The position numbers and the translations under genes are program-made. Below, one piece after another: positions 9,706-18,289 of a DNA stretch of 64,000 nt (position 1 is the first letter of the stretch; each line of letters starts with the position of its first letter). The DNA is taken from positions 806,001 through 870,000 of the forward strand of contig NZ_JAFMSU010000003.1 in assembly GCF_017916365.1 (NCBI RefSeq), given 5' to 3'. The notes beneath the pieces are model-generated. The model was not told where the DNA came from, did no database searches, and worked only from the letters and a program-made list of their open reading frames with translations. This DNA comes from Rufibacter roseolus. GTDB lineage: Bacteria; Bacteroidota; Bacteroidia; Cytophagales; Hymenobacteraceae.

Positions 9706-11118
9706 ATGAAAAATAATTATAAGGTAATGCTTTTAGCTGGGCTGCTTTCTGCAGGCATGCTCAGTTCCTGCGGTGATGAGTTCCTGGATGAAACACCTTC
9801 AACGGGCATCAACGCAAATGAAGCCCTTCGCACAGACAATGATGTTCTAAGCGCCCTAAGAGGAGCGTATGGCGGACTTGCTTCTACAAACCTGTATGGC
9901 TTGAACCTACCGGTGCTGGGAGACATGCTCGCCGACAACATGTATGTCGCTACTTCCAACTCGGGTTATTTCAACTCTCTCTCCGGCTACAATTTCCTGA
10001 ACAACAGCGGGGAAGTAACCGAAATCTGGACAGGGGCCTATGACGTGATCAACCGAACCAACGCGATCATCAATTCAAACCCTACTGTTACAGACCAGGA
10101 AGCAGTAGACCAGTACAAAGGCGAGGCCTATGCTTTAAGAGCCTTAATGTATTTTGAATTAGTGCGGCACTTTGCCAGACCTTACAATGAAACCGCCAAT
10201 GCCTCGCATTTGGGTGTGCCGCTCGTCTTGAAAGAGTTCGAATACAATGCACAGCCAAGCCGGAATACGGTAGCTGAGGTGTACGCACAGATCTTGTCTG
10301 ATTTGGACAAAGCCTACACCATGATGACCCTGGATGAAGGCACGGTACGCTTGTCTAAGTATGCCGCCCGCGCTTTGCAGGCCGAAGTGAACCTCTACAA
10401 AGGAGATTACGCTTTGGCTTTACAGCAAGCAGAGGAAGTCATCAATGAAAGCGGCGTTGAGCTGTTGCCATATGAGTCTGTATTATCTTACTGGGCAGAG
10501 ACAGACGCCACCAAACTGCAAGGCCTGGAGTCATTGTTTGAGGTTTCCGCTACCCAGACGGAGAATAACGGGGTAAATGAATATGCCTACTTCTTCAACC
10601 AGGGTGGTTACGGCCAAAACTTGGCCACGCCAAGCCTTTTCGCCCAGTATTCACCTGATGATATCAGAAGACAGTTGATTAGGGTAGGTAGAAGAGGCGC
10701 CGGTGACAACCCAGCCTACATTGTCACTAAGTACAATGCCATAGCTGGCGACGCTGAAGACAAAGTAGTGATCCGGATGTCTGAGGTTTACCTCATTGCC
10801 GCCGAGGCAGCCAACCGTACCGGGAATGATGAACTGGCTCTCACGTATCTGAATGCTTTAGTAGCGGAAAGAGAACCAGGCAAGGTATACGCCTCTACCG
10901 GAACGCAACTCCTGAACGATATCATTACGGAGCGCAGAAAAGAGCTGGCTTTTGAAGGCGATCGTTTTGCCACCCTAAACAGGCTAATGGCTGATATCAC
11001 TGGCAGAAGAAGAGCACCAAATGATCTTCCTTACAGTGATCCAAAGAGAATATTGCCAATTCCACGTACCGAGATAACTGCCAACCCTAACATTCAGCAG
11101 AATCCGGGTTGGGAATAA
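9706..11118 (+). CDS. SusD/RagB-family nutrient uptake lipoprotein
   Basis: 470 residues with a lipoprotein signal (lipobox LSSC, Cys22) followed by GDEFLDETP, a common start of mature SusD proteins. The helical repeat region contains the typical EAYALRALMYFELVRHF segment and the C-terminal ITERRKELAFEGDRF segment, followed by an ILPIPRTE end. This is the classic SusD family, unlike the type-2 SusD at 519-1946. It is the second gene of the plus-strand SusC/SusD operon and is followed by a clear terminator, so the operon has only these two genes. Confidence 0.95.
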   Translation: MKNNYKVMLLAGLLSAGMLSSCGDEFLDETPSTGINANEALRTDNDVLSALRGAYGGLASTNLYGLNLPVLGDMLADNMYVATSNSGYFNSLSGYNFLNNSGEVTEIWTGAYDVINRTNAIINSNPTVTDQEAVDQYKGEAYALRALMYFELVRHFARPYNETANASHLGVPLVLKEFEYNAQPSRNTVAEVYAQILSDLDKAYTMMTLDEGTVRLSKYAARALQAEVNLYKGDYALALQQAEEVINESGVELLPYESVLSYWAETDATKLQGLESLFEVSATQTENNGVNEYAYFFNQGGYGQNLATPSLFAQYSPDDIRRQLIRVGRRGAGDNPAYIVTKYNAIAGDAEDKVVIRMSEVYLIAAEAANRTGNDELALTYLNALVAEREPGKVYASTGTQLLNDIITERRKELAFEGDRFATLNRLMADITGRRRAPNDLPYSDPKRILPIPRTEITANPNIQQNPGWE

Positions 11119-11165
11119 TAGGTGATAAATGAAAGGTCATTCAATCAAACCCTGAATGAATAACT

Positions 11166-11199
11166 AATAAGCCCTCAGACTTACCTGAGGGCTTATTTT
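11166..11199 (+). terminator. Terminator of the plus-strand susC/susD operon
   Basis: A perfect 13-bp stem (11166-11178 with 11185-11197), arms AATAAGCCCTCAG and its complement, loop of 6, then T-rich sequence. It lies about 48 bases after the susD stop. Confidence 0.9.
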
Positions 11200-11304
11200 A
11201 TTTCAGCATGAGACAAACGGTACTTACGCTCAATTTCTTTAGCTTTATAAGCGTTGCAGATGTAGCTCTATTCTACTTTAACTTACAACATCTCACCATT
11301 TAAC

Positions 11305-11985
11305 ATGAACCCAAACAAACTTTTATGGCTGGTATTGCTGCTCATAGCATGTACCAGTATGAGAACCACTGCCCAGGTTTATTTAGAGGAAGTGAACGGC
11401 CGGCCTATCAGGTTAAGCCAGTACGTTAACGTGGAAGGCTCCCCCTTTTTACAGGAAGACTTTAGCAAAGGAACCATCACACTCCCCAATGGCACCATCC
11501 ACAAAGACGTAGAATTGAAGTATGACATGGTGGAAGGCCTGCTGCAGTTCAAAAACAAACATGGCATAGTGATGGAACTCACCCAACCCGTAACTTCTTT
11601 CAGCATCGACTACTCACGGGACAAAGTCACTGAACAGACCAGAACCTTTCTGAGTGGTCCCACCGTTGATAAAAGCGCGCAAGCCAACACGTTTTATGAA
11701 GTCCTGGCTACCGGACCGGTGAGTCTGCTGAAAAGGGACTTCAAGGTAATAAGAGAAGAAAAAGCATTCAATTCAGCCACTGTCACCAAAAGAATTGCCG
11801 ATGTCACCATCTACTACCTTAAACAGGGTGATGAGCTTACCAAAATAAAGAATGATGAAAAATCGGTTTTGTCTGCGCTGAAAAACAAAAAGGATGCACT
11901 GAAAGGCTACATCACCACCAATAAACTTAACCTTAAAAACGACAAAGATTTAACCCAGGTAATCAATTACTACAACACCATTTAA
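11305..11985 (+). CDS. Secreted protein of unknown function
   Basis: 226 residues with a signal peptide (MNPNKLLWLVLLLIACTSM, cleavage likely after TTAQ at residue 24). The first two thirds look beta-rich; the last 60 residues are Lys-rich and helical (EKSVLSALKNKKDALKGYI, then NKLNLKNDKDLTQVINYY). That C-terminal pattern recurs in Bacteroidota proteins of unknown function that I recognise only by style. The gene stands alone between two terminators (11166-11199 and 12008-12070), so it is its own transcription unit. No function is proposed. Confidence 0.8.
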   Translation: MNPNKLLWLVLLLIACTSMRTTAQVYLEEVNGRPIRLSQYVNVEGSPFLQEDFSKGTITLPNGTIHKDVELKYDMVEGLLQFKNKHGIVMELTQPVTSFSIDYSRDKVTEQTRTFLSGPTVDKSAQANTFYEVLATGPVSLLKRDFKVIREEKAFNSATVTKRIADVTIYYLKQGDELTKIKNDEKSVLSALKNKKDALKGYITTNKLNLKNDKDLTQVINYYNTI

Positions 11986-12007
11986 GCAGAAACGGGTTAT
12001 AAACGCC

Positions 12008-12070
12008 AAAAAGGGAAAGTCCTTAAAAGAACCAATCCATGGATAGTTCTTTTAAGGACTTTCCCTTTTT
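12008..12070 (+). terminator. Very long perfect hairpin terminator
   Basis: A perfect 25-bp inverted repeat (12008-12032 with 12046-12070), loop 13, beginning AAAAA and ending TTTTT. It can stop transcription from either side. It lies 22 bases after the stop of the secreted-protein gene. Confidence 0.9.
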
Positions 12071-12213
12071 ACACCCATTTCCATCATTGATGCAGACAAA
12101 CAGCACAAGAAGAGAATCCAAAACCATACTGTTTCATGCAGGTCAATTTCCTCTGAGCAATGTCTGGTGTGGCCAACAACAAGCAGTAGTGTTCGGGCTT
12201 TCTCTGCTCATTT

Positions 12214-12252
12214 CGTTTTAGCCTCAATTTTCCAAGAATAGCTGTTAAACGG
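12214..12252 (+). repeat. Dispersed AT-rich palindrome, copy 1
   Basis: Outer arms CGTTTTA and TTAAACG, inner arms AGCCT and AGCT around ATTTTCCAAGAAT. It is the first of at least 22 related copies in the gaps of this window. Confidence 0.5.
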
Positions 12253-12501
12253 CATTTCTTGAGCTTGGAGCTTTCCTGGGCTTATTGCTTTTGCCGCAGA
12301 AGATCACCAACCCAAGATTAATTTTTCTTTAAGAAATGAACCAAACCGTTGGTATTTTCATTTTTTTAATGAAATCTTTGCGGAAGCTTTCAAGCAGAAG
12401 CCAACATTTTTTACACGATCCTAAATCAATGAATAAAAAGTCGCTTTTATCAGTTGTTGTGGCAACGGTAAAACGCTCCGTTTTGAGGAGTGCGCTTTTT
12501 T

Positions 12502-12525
12502 CTGTTCTGCCCAGAACAGTTTTTT
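12502..12525 (+). terminator. Short hairpin followed by a T-run upstream of the arginine cluster
   Basis: CTGTTCTG (12502-12509) pairs perfectly with CAGAACAG (12512-12519) across a 2-base spacer, followed directly by six T. It is a possible attenuator or terminator; no leader peptide with an Arg run was found before it. Confidence 0.45.
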
Positions 12526-12572
12526 GTGAACCCATTTACCTTACCCGATCCAGGCGCTAGGCCACCGGCGCA

Positions 12573-12629
12573 GGTTGTAATCTACAACCAACCCGGATGC
12601 ATCTCTGTATACCAACTCTTAAGTTGGTA
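12573..12629. repeat. Two adjacent short hairpins (REP-like remnant)
   Basis: GGTTGTA/TACAACC (12573-12579 with 12583-12589) and TACCAACT/AGTTGGTA (12610-12617 with 12622-12629). A similar hairpin, GTTGTTGGTG/CACCAACAAC, lies at 38922-38945. They resemble fragments of short dispersed palindromic repeats. Confidence 0.4.
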
Positions 12630-12673
12630 GCAGTACCTCCTTTTCTTTCTTATTTTTTAACAAACATATAGCG

Positions 12674-13288
12674 ATGCGTACATACGCTTCGGCTGTAGAG
12701 TTGCAGCCTATTGCATCTGTTCCTTTCATGGAAACTTCAAATAACGCTTTCACGGTAGTGGTTGCTACTGAGGAGCACACCCCCTTTGCACAGCAGATTT
12801 GCGACGAGATGGAGTCTTCGGCGAAAGCCCGCGGCACCGGTATCGCGAAGCGCTCCCCAGACTATGTGGCCCAGAAGATGCGGGAAGGCAAAGCCGTGAT
12901 CGCGTTTGATGCCGAGGGCAACTGGGCGGGCTTCTGCTACATTGAAACCTGGGGCCATGGCGAGTACGTGGCCAACTCGGGCCTGATTGTGTCACCGCAC
13001 CTGCGTAAGAGCGGATTGGCCAAGCGCATCAAGCAAAAGGTGTTTGAACTGTCGCGCACCAAGTATCCCGAGGCTAAAATTTTCGGGTTGACTACTGCAT
13101 TGGCGGTGATGAAAATCAACTCAGACCTTGGCTACCGTCCGGTGACTTACTCTGAGCTCACCAACGACGAGGAGTTCTGGAAAGGCTGCCGCAGCTGCGT
13201 GAACTTTGACATCCTCACGGCCAAAAACCGCAGCAACTGTCTCTGCACGGCCATGCTGTACGTTCCGCCAAAGGCGGACAATGAATGA
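12674..13288 (+). CDS. GNAT acyltransferase heading the arginine cluster (probable N-succinylglutamate synthase)
   Basis: 204 residues of GNAT fold: an acyl-CoA binding region in the SGLIVSPHLRKSGLAKRI segment (about residues 105-122) and a FGLTTALAVMKINSDLGYRPV strand-helix unit typical of the C-terminal half. It stands first in an arginine cluster that has no argA or argJ. The cluster's transcarbamylase is of the succinylornithine type, so the first step should succinylate glutamate, and this is the only acyltransferase available. From memory, the GNAT protein at this position in Bacteroidota has been assigned this step; the assignment here rests on position and pathway logic. The C-terminus is Cys-rich (CRSC, NCLC) and may bind a metal. 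Confidence 0.75.
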   Translation: MRTYASAVELQPIASVPFMETSNNAFTVVVATEEHTPFAQQICDEMESSAKARGTGIAKRSPDYVAQKMREGKAVIAFDAEGNWAGFCYIETWGHGEYVANSGLIVSPHLRKSGLAKRIKQKVFELSRTKYPEAKIFGLTTALAVMKINSDLGYRPVTYSELTNDEEFWKGCRSCVNFDILTAKNRSNCLCTAMLYVPPKADNE

Positions 13289-13404
13289 TTGAATGGTTGA
13301 GTGAAAGAGTGAATAGGTTTTATTTTACTCATTCTCTTATTCACTCAACCACTGATTCACTCATTGAAAATATTCTCTCAATCAATCATTCTCTCAATCA
13401 CCCA
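13281..13404. repeat. Low-complexity inverted repeat between the GNAT gene and argG
   Basis: Short units of the type GAATGA, TTGAGTGA and GAGTGAATA on one side face TATTCACTCAA and TCACTCATT on the other. The spacer can fold into an imperfect long hairpin. No gene or terminator is seen. Confidence 0.6.
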
Positions 13405-13412
13405 TTACACCC

Positions 13413-14609
13413 ATGAAAAAAGTAGTTCTCGCGTTCAGCGGCGGCTTAGACACATCTTTCTGTGTGAAGTACCTGCTGGAACAAGGTTATGAAATCTATT
13501 CGGCCATCGTGAATACCGGCGGCTTCTCTGAAGAGGAGTTAGCCGAGATTGCCCGAAGGGCGGAGAATCTGGGCGTGGCCCATCACGTAACCTTAGACGA
13601 AACCGATAACTACTATCTGTCTTGCCTGAAGTACCTGATTTTTGGGAATGTGTTGAAAAATAACACCTACCCCCTATCCGTGAGCGCCGAGCGTATCTCG
13701 CAGGCGGTGGCCATTGCCAAGTACGCCCAGGAAATCGGAGCCGAGGCCGTGGCCCACGGCAGCACCGGCGCCGGCAACGACCAGGTACGATTTGACATGG
13801 TATTCAACATTCTGGTACCGAACGTGCAGGTGATTACCCCCATTCGCGACCTGAAACTGTCGCGCGAGGAAGAAATTGCCTACCTGAAAGAGCGCGGCGT
13901 GGAGATGGATTTCCAGAAGGCGCAGTACTCTATCAACAAAGGCATCTGGGGAACGTCGGTGGGTGGCAAAGAGACCTTGACATCGCACCAGGCCCTGCCA
14001 GAATCGGCGTACCCAACCCAGCTTTCTAAAGAAACGCCGGAACGTATCACGCTGCACTTCAAAAACGGCGAGCCGGTAGGCCTGAACGAGGAGCTATTTG
14101 ACAACCCGGTGCACGTGATCCAAAAGCTGCAGGAGATTGCCGGTGGCTTTGCCATTGGCCGTGACATTCACGTAGGCGATACCATCATCGGGATCAAAGG
14201 ACGCGTGGGTTTTGAGGCGGCGGCGCCGATGGTCATCATCAAAGCGCACCACGCCCTGGAGAAACACACGCTCACCAAGTGGCAGCTGTACTGGAAAGAC
14301 AGCCTGGCGACTTGGTACGGCAACTGGATGCACGAGGGCCAGTTCCTGGACCCAACCATGCGCAACATCGAGACGTTCCTCACCGACACCCAGAAAACCG
14401 TGACTGGAAAAGTACACGTACTGCTGGCCCCGTACCGCTTCCAGGTAGAAGGCATTGAGTCGGAGCATGATTTGATGTCCTCAAAATTCGGTTCTTACGG
14501 TGAGATGAACAACGCCTGGACTGGCGAAGACGTGAAAGGCTTCTCCAAGATCTTCGGGAACCAGACCATGATGTACCGCTTAATCAACGGCGAGGATGGC
14601 GCAGAGTAA
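13413..14609 (+). CDS. argG: Argininosuccinate synthase
   Basis: 398 residues, normal length. It joins citrulline and aspartate using ATP to give argininosuccinate. The N-terminal PP-loop VLAFSGGLDTSFCVKYL (about 5-21) binds ATP, and AHGSTGAGNDQVRF (about 111-124) is the conserved substrate-binding signature. The start follows an A-rich stretch 124 bases after the GNAT gene. The stop overlaps the argC start by 14 bases, so the two are translationally coupled. In many bacteria argG stands next to argH; here it comes early in the cluster. Confidence 0.97.
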   Translation: MKKVVLAFSGGLDTSFCVKYLLEQGYEIYSAIVNTGGFSEEELAEIARRAENLGVAHHVTLDETDNYYLSCLKYLIFGNVLKNNTYPLSVSAERISQAVAIAKYAQEIGAEAVAHGSTGAGNDQVRFDMVFNILVPNVQVITPIRDLKLSREEEIAYLKERGVEMDFQKAQYSINKGIWGTSVGGKETLTSHQALPESAYPTQLSKETPERITLHFKNGEPVGLNEELFDNPVHVIQKLQEIAGGFAIGRDIHVGDTIIGIKGRVGFEAAAPMVIIKAHHALEKHTLTKWQLYWKDSLATWYGNWMHEGQFLDPTMRNIETFLTDTQKTVTGKVHVLLAPYRFQVEGIESEHDLMSSKFGSYGEMNNAWTGEDVKGFSKIFGNQTMMYRLINGEDGAE

Positions 14610-15588
14610 TCTTATAAAAGTGGGCATTGTAGGCGGAGCGGGCTACACCGGTGGTGAACTGCTGCGCCTGCTGGTGCACCACCCTCACGTAGACATCAGC
14701 TTTGTGCATAGCAACAGCCAGGCCGGAAAACCCGTCACTGCTACCCACACTGATTTGATTGGCGACACGGATTTGGTCTTCACCAACGAGCTGGGTACCG
14801 AGGTAGACGTGCTATTCCTCTGCGTAGGTCACGGCGATGCGAAGAAGTTTCTGGACGCCAACTCCATTCCAGACGCGGTGAAAATCATCGACCTGAGCCA
14901 GGATTTTAGGTTAACTGAGAAATCATCTTTCGGCAACCGCCAATTTGTGTACGGTCTGCCAGAGCTTAACCGCGAGCAAATCAAAACCGCCGCCAATGTA
15001 GCAAACCCGGGCTGCTTTGCCACGGCGATTCAATTGGCTTTGCTTCCGCTGGCGCAGAACGGTTCTTTGCCGGAAGAAGTACACGTAAGCGGCATTACCG
15101 GCTCAACCGGCGCAGGGCAGAAGCTGGCTGAGACCTCGCACTTCAGCTGGCGCAACAACAACATCTCCAGCTACAAAGTCTTCGGGCACCAGCATCTGGA
15201 CGAGATCACTGAAAGTCTGCAATCGTTGCAAAACGGTTTGGACACTGCAATCCGGTTTGTACCCTACCGCGGCAACTTTAGCCGGGGTATTCTGTGTACT
15301 ACCTATCTGAACTCAGATTTAAGTCTGGAGGATGCCCAGACTTTGTTCAGGGAGTTCTACGCAGGTCATCCGTACACCCTAATCACCGACCAGAACCCAG
15401 ATCTGAAGCAGGTGGTGAACACGAACAAATGCCTCCTCTATCTGGAGAAGCACGACGGTCAACTGGTCATCACCAGCTTGATTGACAACCTGCTGAAAGG
15501 TGCCTCAGGCCAAGCCGTGCAGAACATGAACCTACTGTTCGGGTTGGAGGAAAGGGCTGGTTTGCAGTTAAAGGCCATCGGGTTTTAA
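14596..15588 (+). CDS. argC: N-acyl-gamma-glutamyl-phosphate reductase
   Basis: 330 residues. It reduces acylglutamyl phosphate to the semialdehyde with NADPH. The Rossmann motif is GGAGYTGGELLRLL (about 12-25). The catalytic Cys lies in NPGCFATA (about 139-146), and the HQHLDEI segment fits the substrate-binding His region. Its start lies inside the argG tail (14-base overlap). In this cluster the acyl group is expected to be succinyl rather than acetyl, although ArgC itself gives no sequence sign of that. A 17-bp hairpin follows 5 bases after the stop. Confidence 0.95.
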   Translation: MAQSNLIKVGIVGGAGYTGGELLRLLVHHPHVDISFVHSNSQAGKPVTATHTDLIGDTDLVFTNELGTEVDVLFLCVGHGDAKKFLDANSIPDAVKIIDLSQDFRLTEKSSFGNRQFVYGLPELNREQIKTAANVANPGCFATAIQLALLPLAQNGSLPEEVHVSGITGSTGAGQKLAETSHFSWRNNNISSYKVFGHQHLDEITESLQSLQNGLDTAIRFVPYRGNFSRGILCTTYLNSDLSLEDAQTLFREFYAGHPYTLITDQNPDLKQVVNTNKCLLYLEKHDGQLVITSLIDNLLKGASGQAVQNMNLLFGLEERAGLQLKAIGF

Positions 15589-15593
15589 GGATT

Positions 15594-15639
15594 TTTTCGT
15601 TTTCGGCCTGCTTTTAGAAAAACAGGCCGAAAACGAAAA
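15594..15639 (+). terminator. Strong hairpin after argC; also the most perfect copy of the dispersed palindrome
   Basis: A perfect 17-bp stem (15594-15610 with 15623-15639) around a 12-base loop CTTTTAGAAAAA, beginning 5 bases after the argC stop. It would terminate or partly attenuate transcription inside the arginine cluster. It is also copy 2 of the family found in other gaps, with the core GGCCTG...CAGGCC and A-rich tail AAAACG. Confidence 0.65.
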
Positions 15640-15653
15640 TCAATTCAAGGTTC

Positions 15654-15766
15654 CGCTGGCGCGAGCGTCCCGCTCGTGTCCGCACGCATTTCTGAACATT
15701 GTTCTGCTGATGTGCAAAAGAGGATCTGGAATGCTACCGGACACGAGCGGGACGCTCGCGCCAGCG
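15654..15766. repeat. Inverted-pair palindromic element, family 1, copy 1 (REPIN-like)
   Basis: Perfect 29-bp inverted arms (15654-15682 and 15738-15766). Each arm contains its own small palindrome, CGAGCG-TCC-CGCTCG. The 55-base centre has no inner element, unlike copies 2 and 3. It lies between argC and argD. Confidence 0.85.
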
Positions 15767-15796
15767 AAAAGAAATAGAAATCAGAATAGCCGTTTT

Positions 15797-15829
15797 AAGG
15801 CTGTTTTCCAGAAAATAGACCCAAAACAG
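15797..15829 (+). repeat. Dispersed AT-rich palindrome, copy 3
   Basis: GGCTGTTTTC then AGAAAATAGACC, with the A-rich tail AAAACAG. It lies between the family-1 element and argD. Confidence 0.5.
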
Positions 15830-15833
15830 AAAT

Positions 15834-15856
15834 CGTGTTACGCGGGGCGTAATACG
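15834..15856. repeat. Palindrome immediately upstream of argD
   Basis: CGTGTTACGC (15834-15843) faces GCGTAATACG (15847-15856) with one mismatch and a GGG spacer, ending 11 bases before the argD ATG. Related CGTGTTAC and GATACG words recur in the spacer after argD (17004-17080). It could be an operator or a dispersed repeat remnant. Confidence 0.4.
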
Positions 15857-15867
15857 TGCTACGAACT

Positions 15868-17004
15868 ATGAATCTCTTTGACGTTTACCCCCTCTTCGAT
15901 ATAACACCAGTGAAGGCCCTCGGCTCCACCCTTTGGGACGAGAACGGTACCGAGTACCTGGATCTGTACGGCGGCCATGCGGTGATTTCCATCGGCCACA
16001 GCCACCCGCATTACGTGCAGCGCCTCACTGACCAGCTCAACAACATCGGGTTTTACTCCAACTCCGTGAAGATTCCGCAGCAGCAGGAATTGGCTGAGAA
16101 ACTGGGCAAGCTGAGTGGTTATGAAGACTACCAACTCTTCCTGATCAACTCCGGCGCTGAGGCGAACGAGAATGCGCTAAAGCTGGCATCGTTCCACACG
16201 GGCCGCAAAAAGGTCATTTCCTTCAGCAAGTCGTTTCATGGCAGAACCTCAGCGGTAGTGGCCGCGACGGATGACCGCAGCCTGGTGGCCCCGGTGAACG
16301 AGACGGAGAACATCATCTTCCTGCCGTTCAATGATTCTGCCGCGGTGGAAGAAGCACTGGCCACCAATGAGGTGGCAGCCATTATTGTGGAAGGCATCCA
16401 GGGTGTGGGTGGCGTGAACATCCCGGCAGTCAAGTTTCTGCAGAATTTGGAAAAACTAGCCAAAAAACACGGCGCGCTGCTCATCCTGGACGAGATTCAG
16501 TCGGGGTACGGACGTTCGGGCAAGTTTTTCGCGCACCAGCACGCGGGCATCAGACCAGATTTGATTACCATCGCCAAAGGCATGGGCAACGGTTTTCCGG
16601 TGGCGGGCGTGTTGATTTCGCCTGAGATTCCCGCCAGACACGGCATGCTGGGCACCACCTTCGGGGGCAATTACCTGGCCTGCGCCGCTGCACTGGCCGT
16701 GCTGGAAGTGATGGAGCAGGAGAACCTGGTGGAGAATGCATCCAATATGGGTGCCTACCTCATGGAGAAAGCCAAAGCCCTACCCGGCGTGCGCGAGGTG
16801 CGCGGACAAGGTTTGATGGTGGGTATAGAGATGGAAACACCCTGCGCCCCGCTCCGCAAAGCCCTGTTGGACGAGTACCGCATCTTCACCGGCTCAGCCT
16901 CCAACAAGAATACCATCCGGGTCTTGCCTGCTTTGAATGTCACGAAGGCAGAAATAGACAGATTCTTAGAGGCGTTCGCTGCGTTAGTATCACAAAGCGC
17001 GTAG
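15868..17004 (+). CDS. argD: N-acylornithine aminotransferase
   Basis: 378 residues from the ATG at 15868 (MNLFDVYPLF). A GTG four codons earlier is open but less like family starts. It is a class III PLP aminotransferase that converts the acylglutamate semialdehyde to acylornithine. Visible signatures are INSGAEANENALKLA (PLP phosphate region), ILDEIQSGYGRSGKFFAHQ with the PLP-binding Asp, and TIAKGMGNGFPVAG with the Schiff-base Lys. In this pathway the substrate should be N-succinylglutamate semialdehyde. It is separated from argC by repeat elements but is on the same strand in cluster order. Confidence 0.95.
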   Translation: MNLFDVYPLFDITPVKALGSTLWDENGTEYLDLYGGHAVISIGHSHPHYVQRLTDQLNNIGFYSNSVKIPQQQELAEKLGKLSGYEDYQLFLINSGAEANENALKLASFHTGRKKVISFSKSFHGRTSAVVAATDDRSLVAPVNETENIIFLPFNDSAAVEEALATNEVAAIIVEGIQGVGGVNIPAVKFLQNLEKLAKKHGALLILDEIQSGYGRSGKFFAHQHAGIRPDLITIAKGMGNGFPVAGVLISPEIPARHGMLGTTFGGNYLACAAALAVLEVMEQENLVENASNMGAYLMEKAKALPGVREVRGQGLMVGIEMETPCAPLRKALLDEYRIFTGSASNKNTIRVLPALNVTKAEIDRFLEAFAALVSQSA

Positions 17005-17080
17005 CACGTATCAAGATTTCAGATTGATGTCAAACCGGTGTCGTGTTACCTGATACGCGATACTTGATACCATAAAAAAG

Positions 17081-18034
17081 ATGAAGCAATTCACTTCTGT
17101 TCACGACGTAGAAGATTTAGAGTCACTGGTGCGGGAAGCGCTGGTGTTGAAGCAGCACCCCTACGCCCATGAGAGCCTGGGCAAACATAAAACGTTAGGT
17201 CTTATTTTCCTGAACCCTAGCTTGCGGACGCGCCTCAGCACGCAGAAAGCGGCCCAGAGCCTGGGCATGAATGTGATGGTGATGAACATGGGCCAGGAAG
17301 GCTGGGCGTTGGAAACCCAGGACGGCGCCATCATGAACGGTACCACCGTGGAGCACATCAAGGACGCCGCCGCTGTCATGGGCCAGTACTGCGATGTGTT
17401 GGGCATGCGCTCCTTCCCAAAACTGCAGAACGTGGAAGAAGATTACTCCGAGGAAATCCTGCAGAAATTCATCCAGTATGCCAACGTGCCCTTCGTGAGT
17501 TTAGAATCCGCCACACGTCACCCGCTGCAAAGCCTCGCTGATCTGGTGACCATTACCGAGCACGCCCCTAAAGGCCGTCGGGCAAAGGTGGTCTTGACCT
17601 GGGCCCCGCACGTGAAGGCCTTGCCCCAGGCCGTTCCCAATTCCTTTGCCGAGTGGATGTGCGCCGCGGATGTGGACTTCGTCATCACCCACCCCGAGGG
17701 CTACGAGCTGGACCCGCAATTCACCAACGGCGCCACCATCACTTACAACCAGCAAGAAGCCCTGGAAGGCGCTGATTTCATCTACGTAAAGAATTGGTCC
17801 ACCTACGCACCCTACGGACAGGTACTCACCCAAGACGCCAGCTGGATGCTTACGAACCAACATCTCACCAACACCAACAACGCCAAAGTGATGCACTGCC
17901 TCCCCGTCCGGCGCAACGTGGAACTGAGTGACGAAATTCTGGACGGTCCTAACTCTTTGGTAGTGCAGACCGCCGCCAACCGTGAATTCGCTGCCCAAGT
18001 GGTCCTGAAGCGGTTGCTGGAAAGCATTAACTAA
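17081..18034 (+). CDS. argF': N-succinylornithine carbamoyltransferase (SOTCase)
   Basis: 317 residues. The carbamoyl phosphate signature is SLRTRLSTQ (about 47-55), with RHPLQSLADL further on. Two features point to the succinyl enzyme rather than ordinary ornithine carbamoyltransferase. One is the proline-rich loop TWAPHVKALPQAVPNSFAEW, which matches my memory of the Bacteroides fragilis SOTCase. The other is residue 90, Val in GTTVEHIK: the acetylornithine enzyme has Glu here and B. fragilis has Pro, and this position is known to switch acetyl/succinyl preference. The C-terminal HCLPVRRNVELSD carries the conserved HCLP motif. It converts N-succinylornithine to N-succinylcitrulline. Confidence 0.92.
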   Translation: MKQFTSVHDVEDLESLVREALVLKQHPYAHESLGKHKTLGLIFLNPSLRTRLSTQKAAQSLGMNVMVMNMGQEGWALETQDGAIMNGTTVEHIKDAAAVMGQYCDVLGMRSFPKLQNVEEDYSEEILQKFIQYANVPFVSLESATRHPLQSLADLVTITEHAPKGRRAKVVLTWAPHVKALPQAVPNSFAEWMCAADVDFVITHPEGYELDPQFTNGATITYNQQEALEGADFIYVKNWSTYAPYGQVLTQDASWMLTNQHLTNTNNAKVMHCLPVRRNVELSDEILDGPNSLVVQTAANREFAAQVVLKRLLESIN

Positions 18035-18061
18035 AGGCTAATTACTTTTAGGATGATGCCC

Positions 18062-18267
18062 CGCTGGCGCGAGCGTCCCGCTCGTGTCCGCACGCATTCC
18101 TTCAGGCATTGTAAATCCTCTTTATGTCATCTTGGAAAGATCTTGGTAACCAACAGTAGTACCGCCTGATTAAGGCTATTCGAGTTCGCCCACAAGATCC
18201 TTTCAGGATGACAAATAATCAGTCATCAGAAATACGTGCGGACACGAGCGGGACGCTCGCGCCAGCG
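18062..18267. repeat. Inverted-pair palindromic element, family 1, copy 2, with a nested family-2 element
   Basis: 37-bp arms (18062-18098 and 18231-18267) with one mismatch. The interior holds a complete family-2 element (18125-18213). It fills nearly the whole gap between the transcarbamylase gene and argB. Confidence 0.88.
18125..18213. repeat. Inverted-pair palindromic element, family 2, copy 1 (nested)
   Basis: Ends TGTCATCTTGGAAAGATCTT (18125 on) and its near complement ending CAGGATGACA (to 18213), about 89 bp. Each arm holds a small palindrome (TCCT-gaa-AGGA type). It sits wholly inside a family-1 element. Confidence 0.85.
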
Positions 18268-18289
18268 TAAAGTTTAAAACCAACCTCTA

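Larger units (their letters stand above)
12071..12673. other. Hairpin-rich leader region before the arginine cluster
   Basis: About 600 bases without a convincing gene; short frames on both strands have no recognisable content. It holds, in order: a copy of the dispersed AT-rich palindrome (12214-12252), an 8-bp hairpin followed by T6 (12502-12525), and two further hairpins (12573-12589 and 12610-12629) just before the first arginine gene. The hairpin-plus-T-run could be an attenuator or simply the terminator of an unseen transcript. Confidence 0.5.

Noticed and set aside
12329-12560. Overlapping small frames on both strands before the arginine cluster
   Set aside because: Each reads through the hairpin region and neither resembles a known protein or an arginine leader peptide.
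15654-15766. Insertion sequence remnant with terminal inverted repeats
   Set aside because: The element is only about 113 bp, with no transposase trace and no clear target duplication; the inner palindromes in each arm fit a REP pair better.
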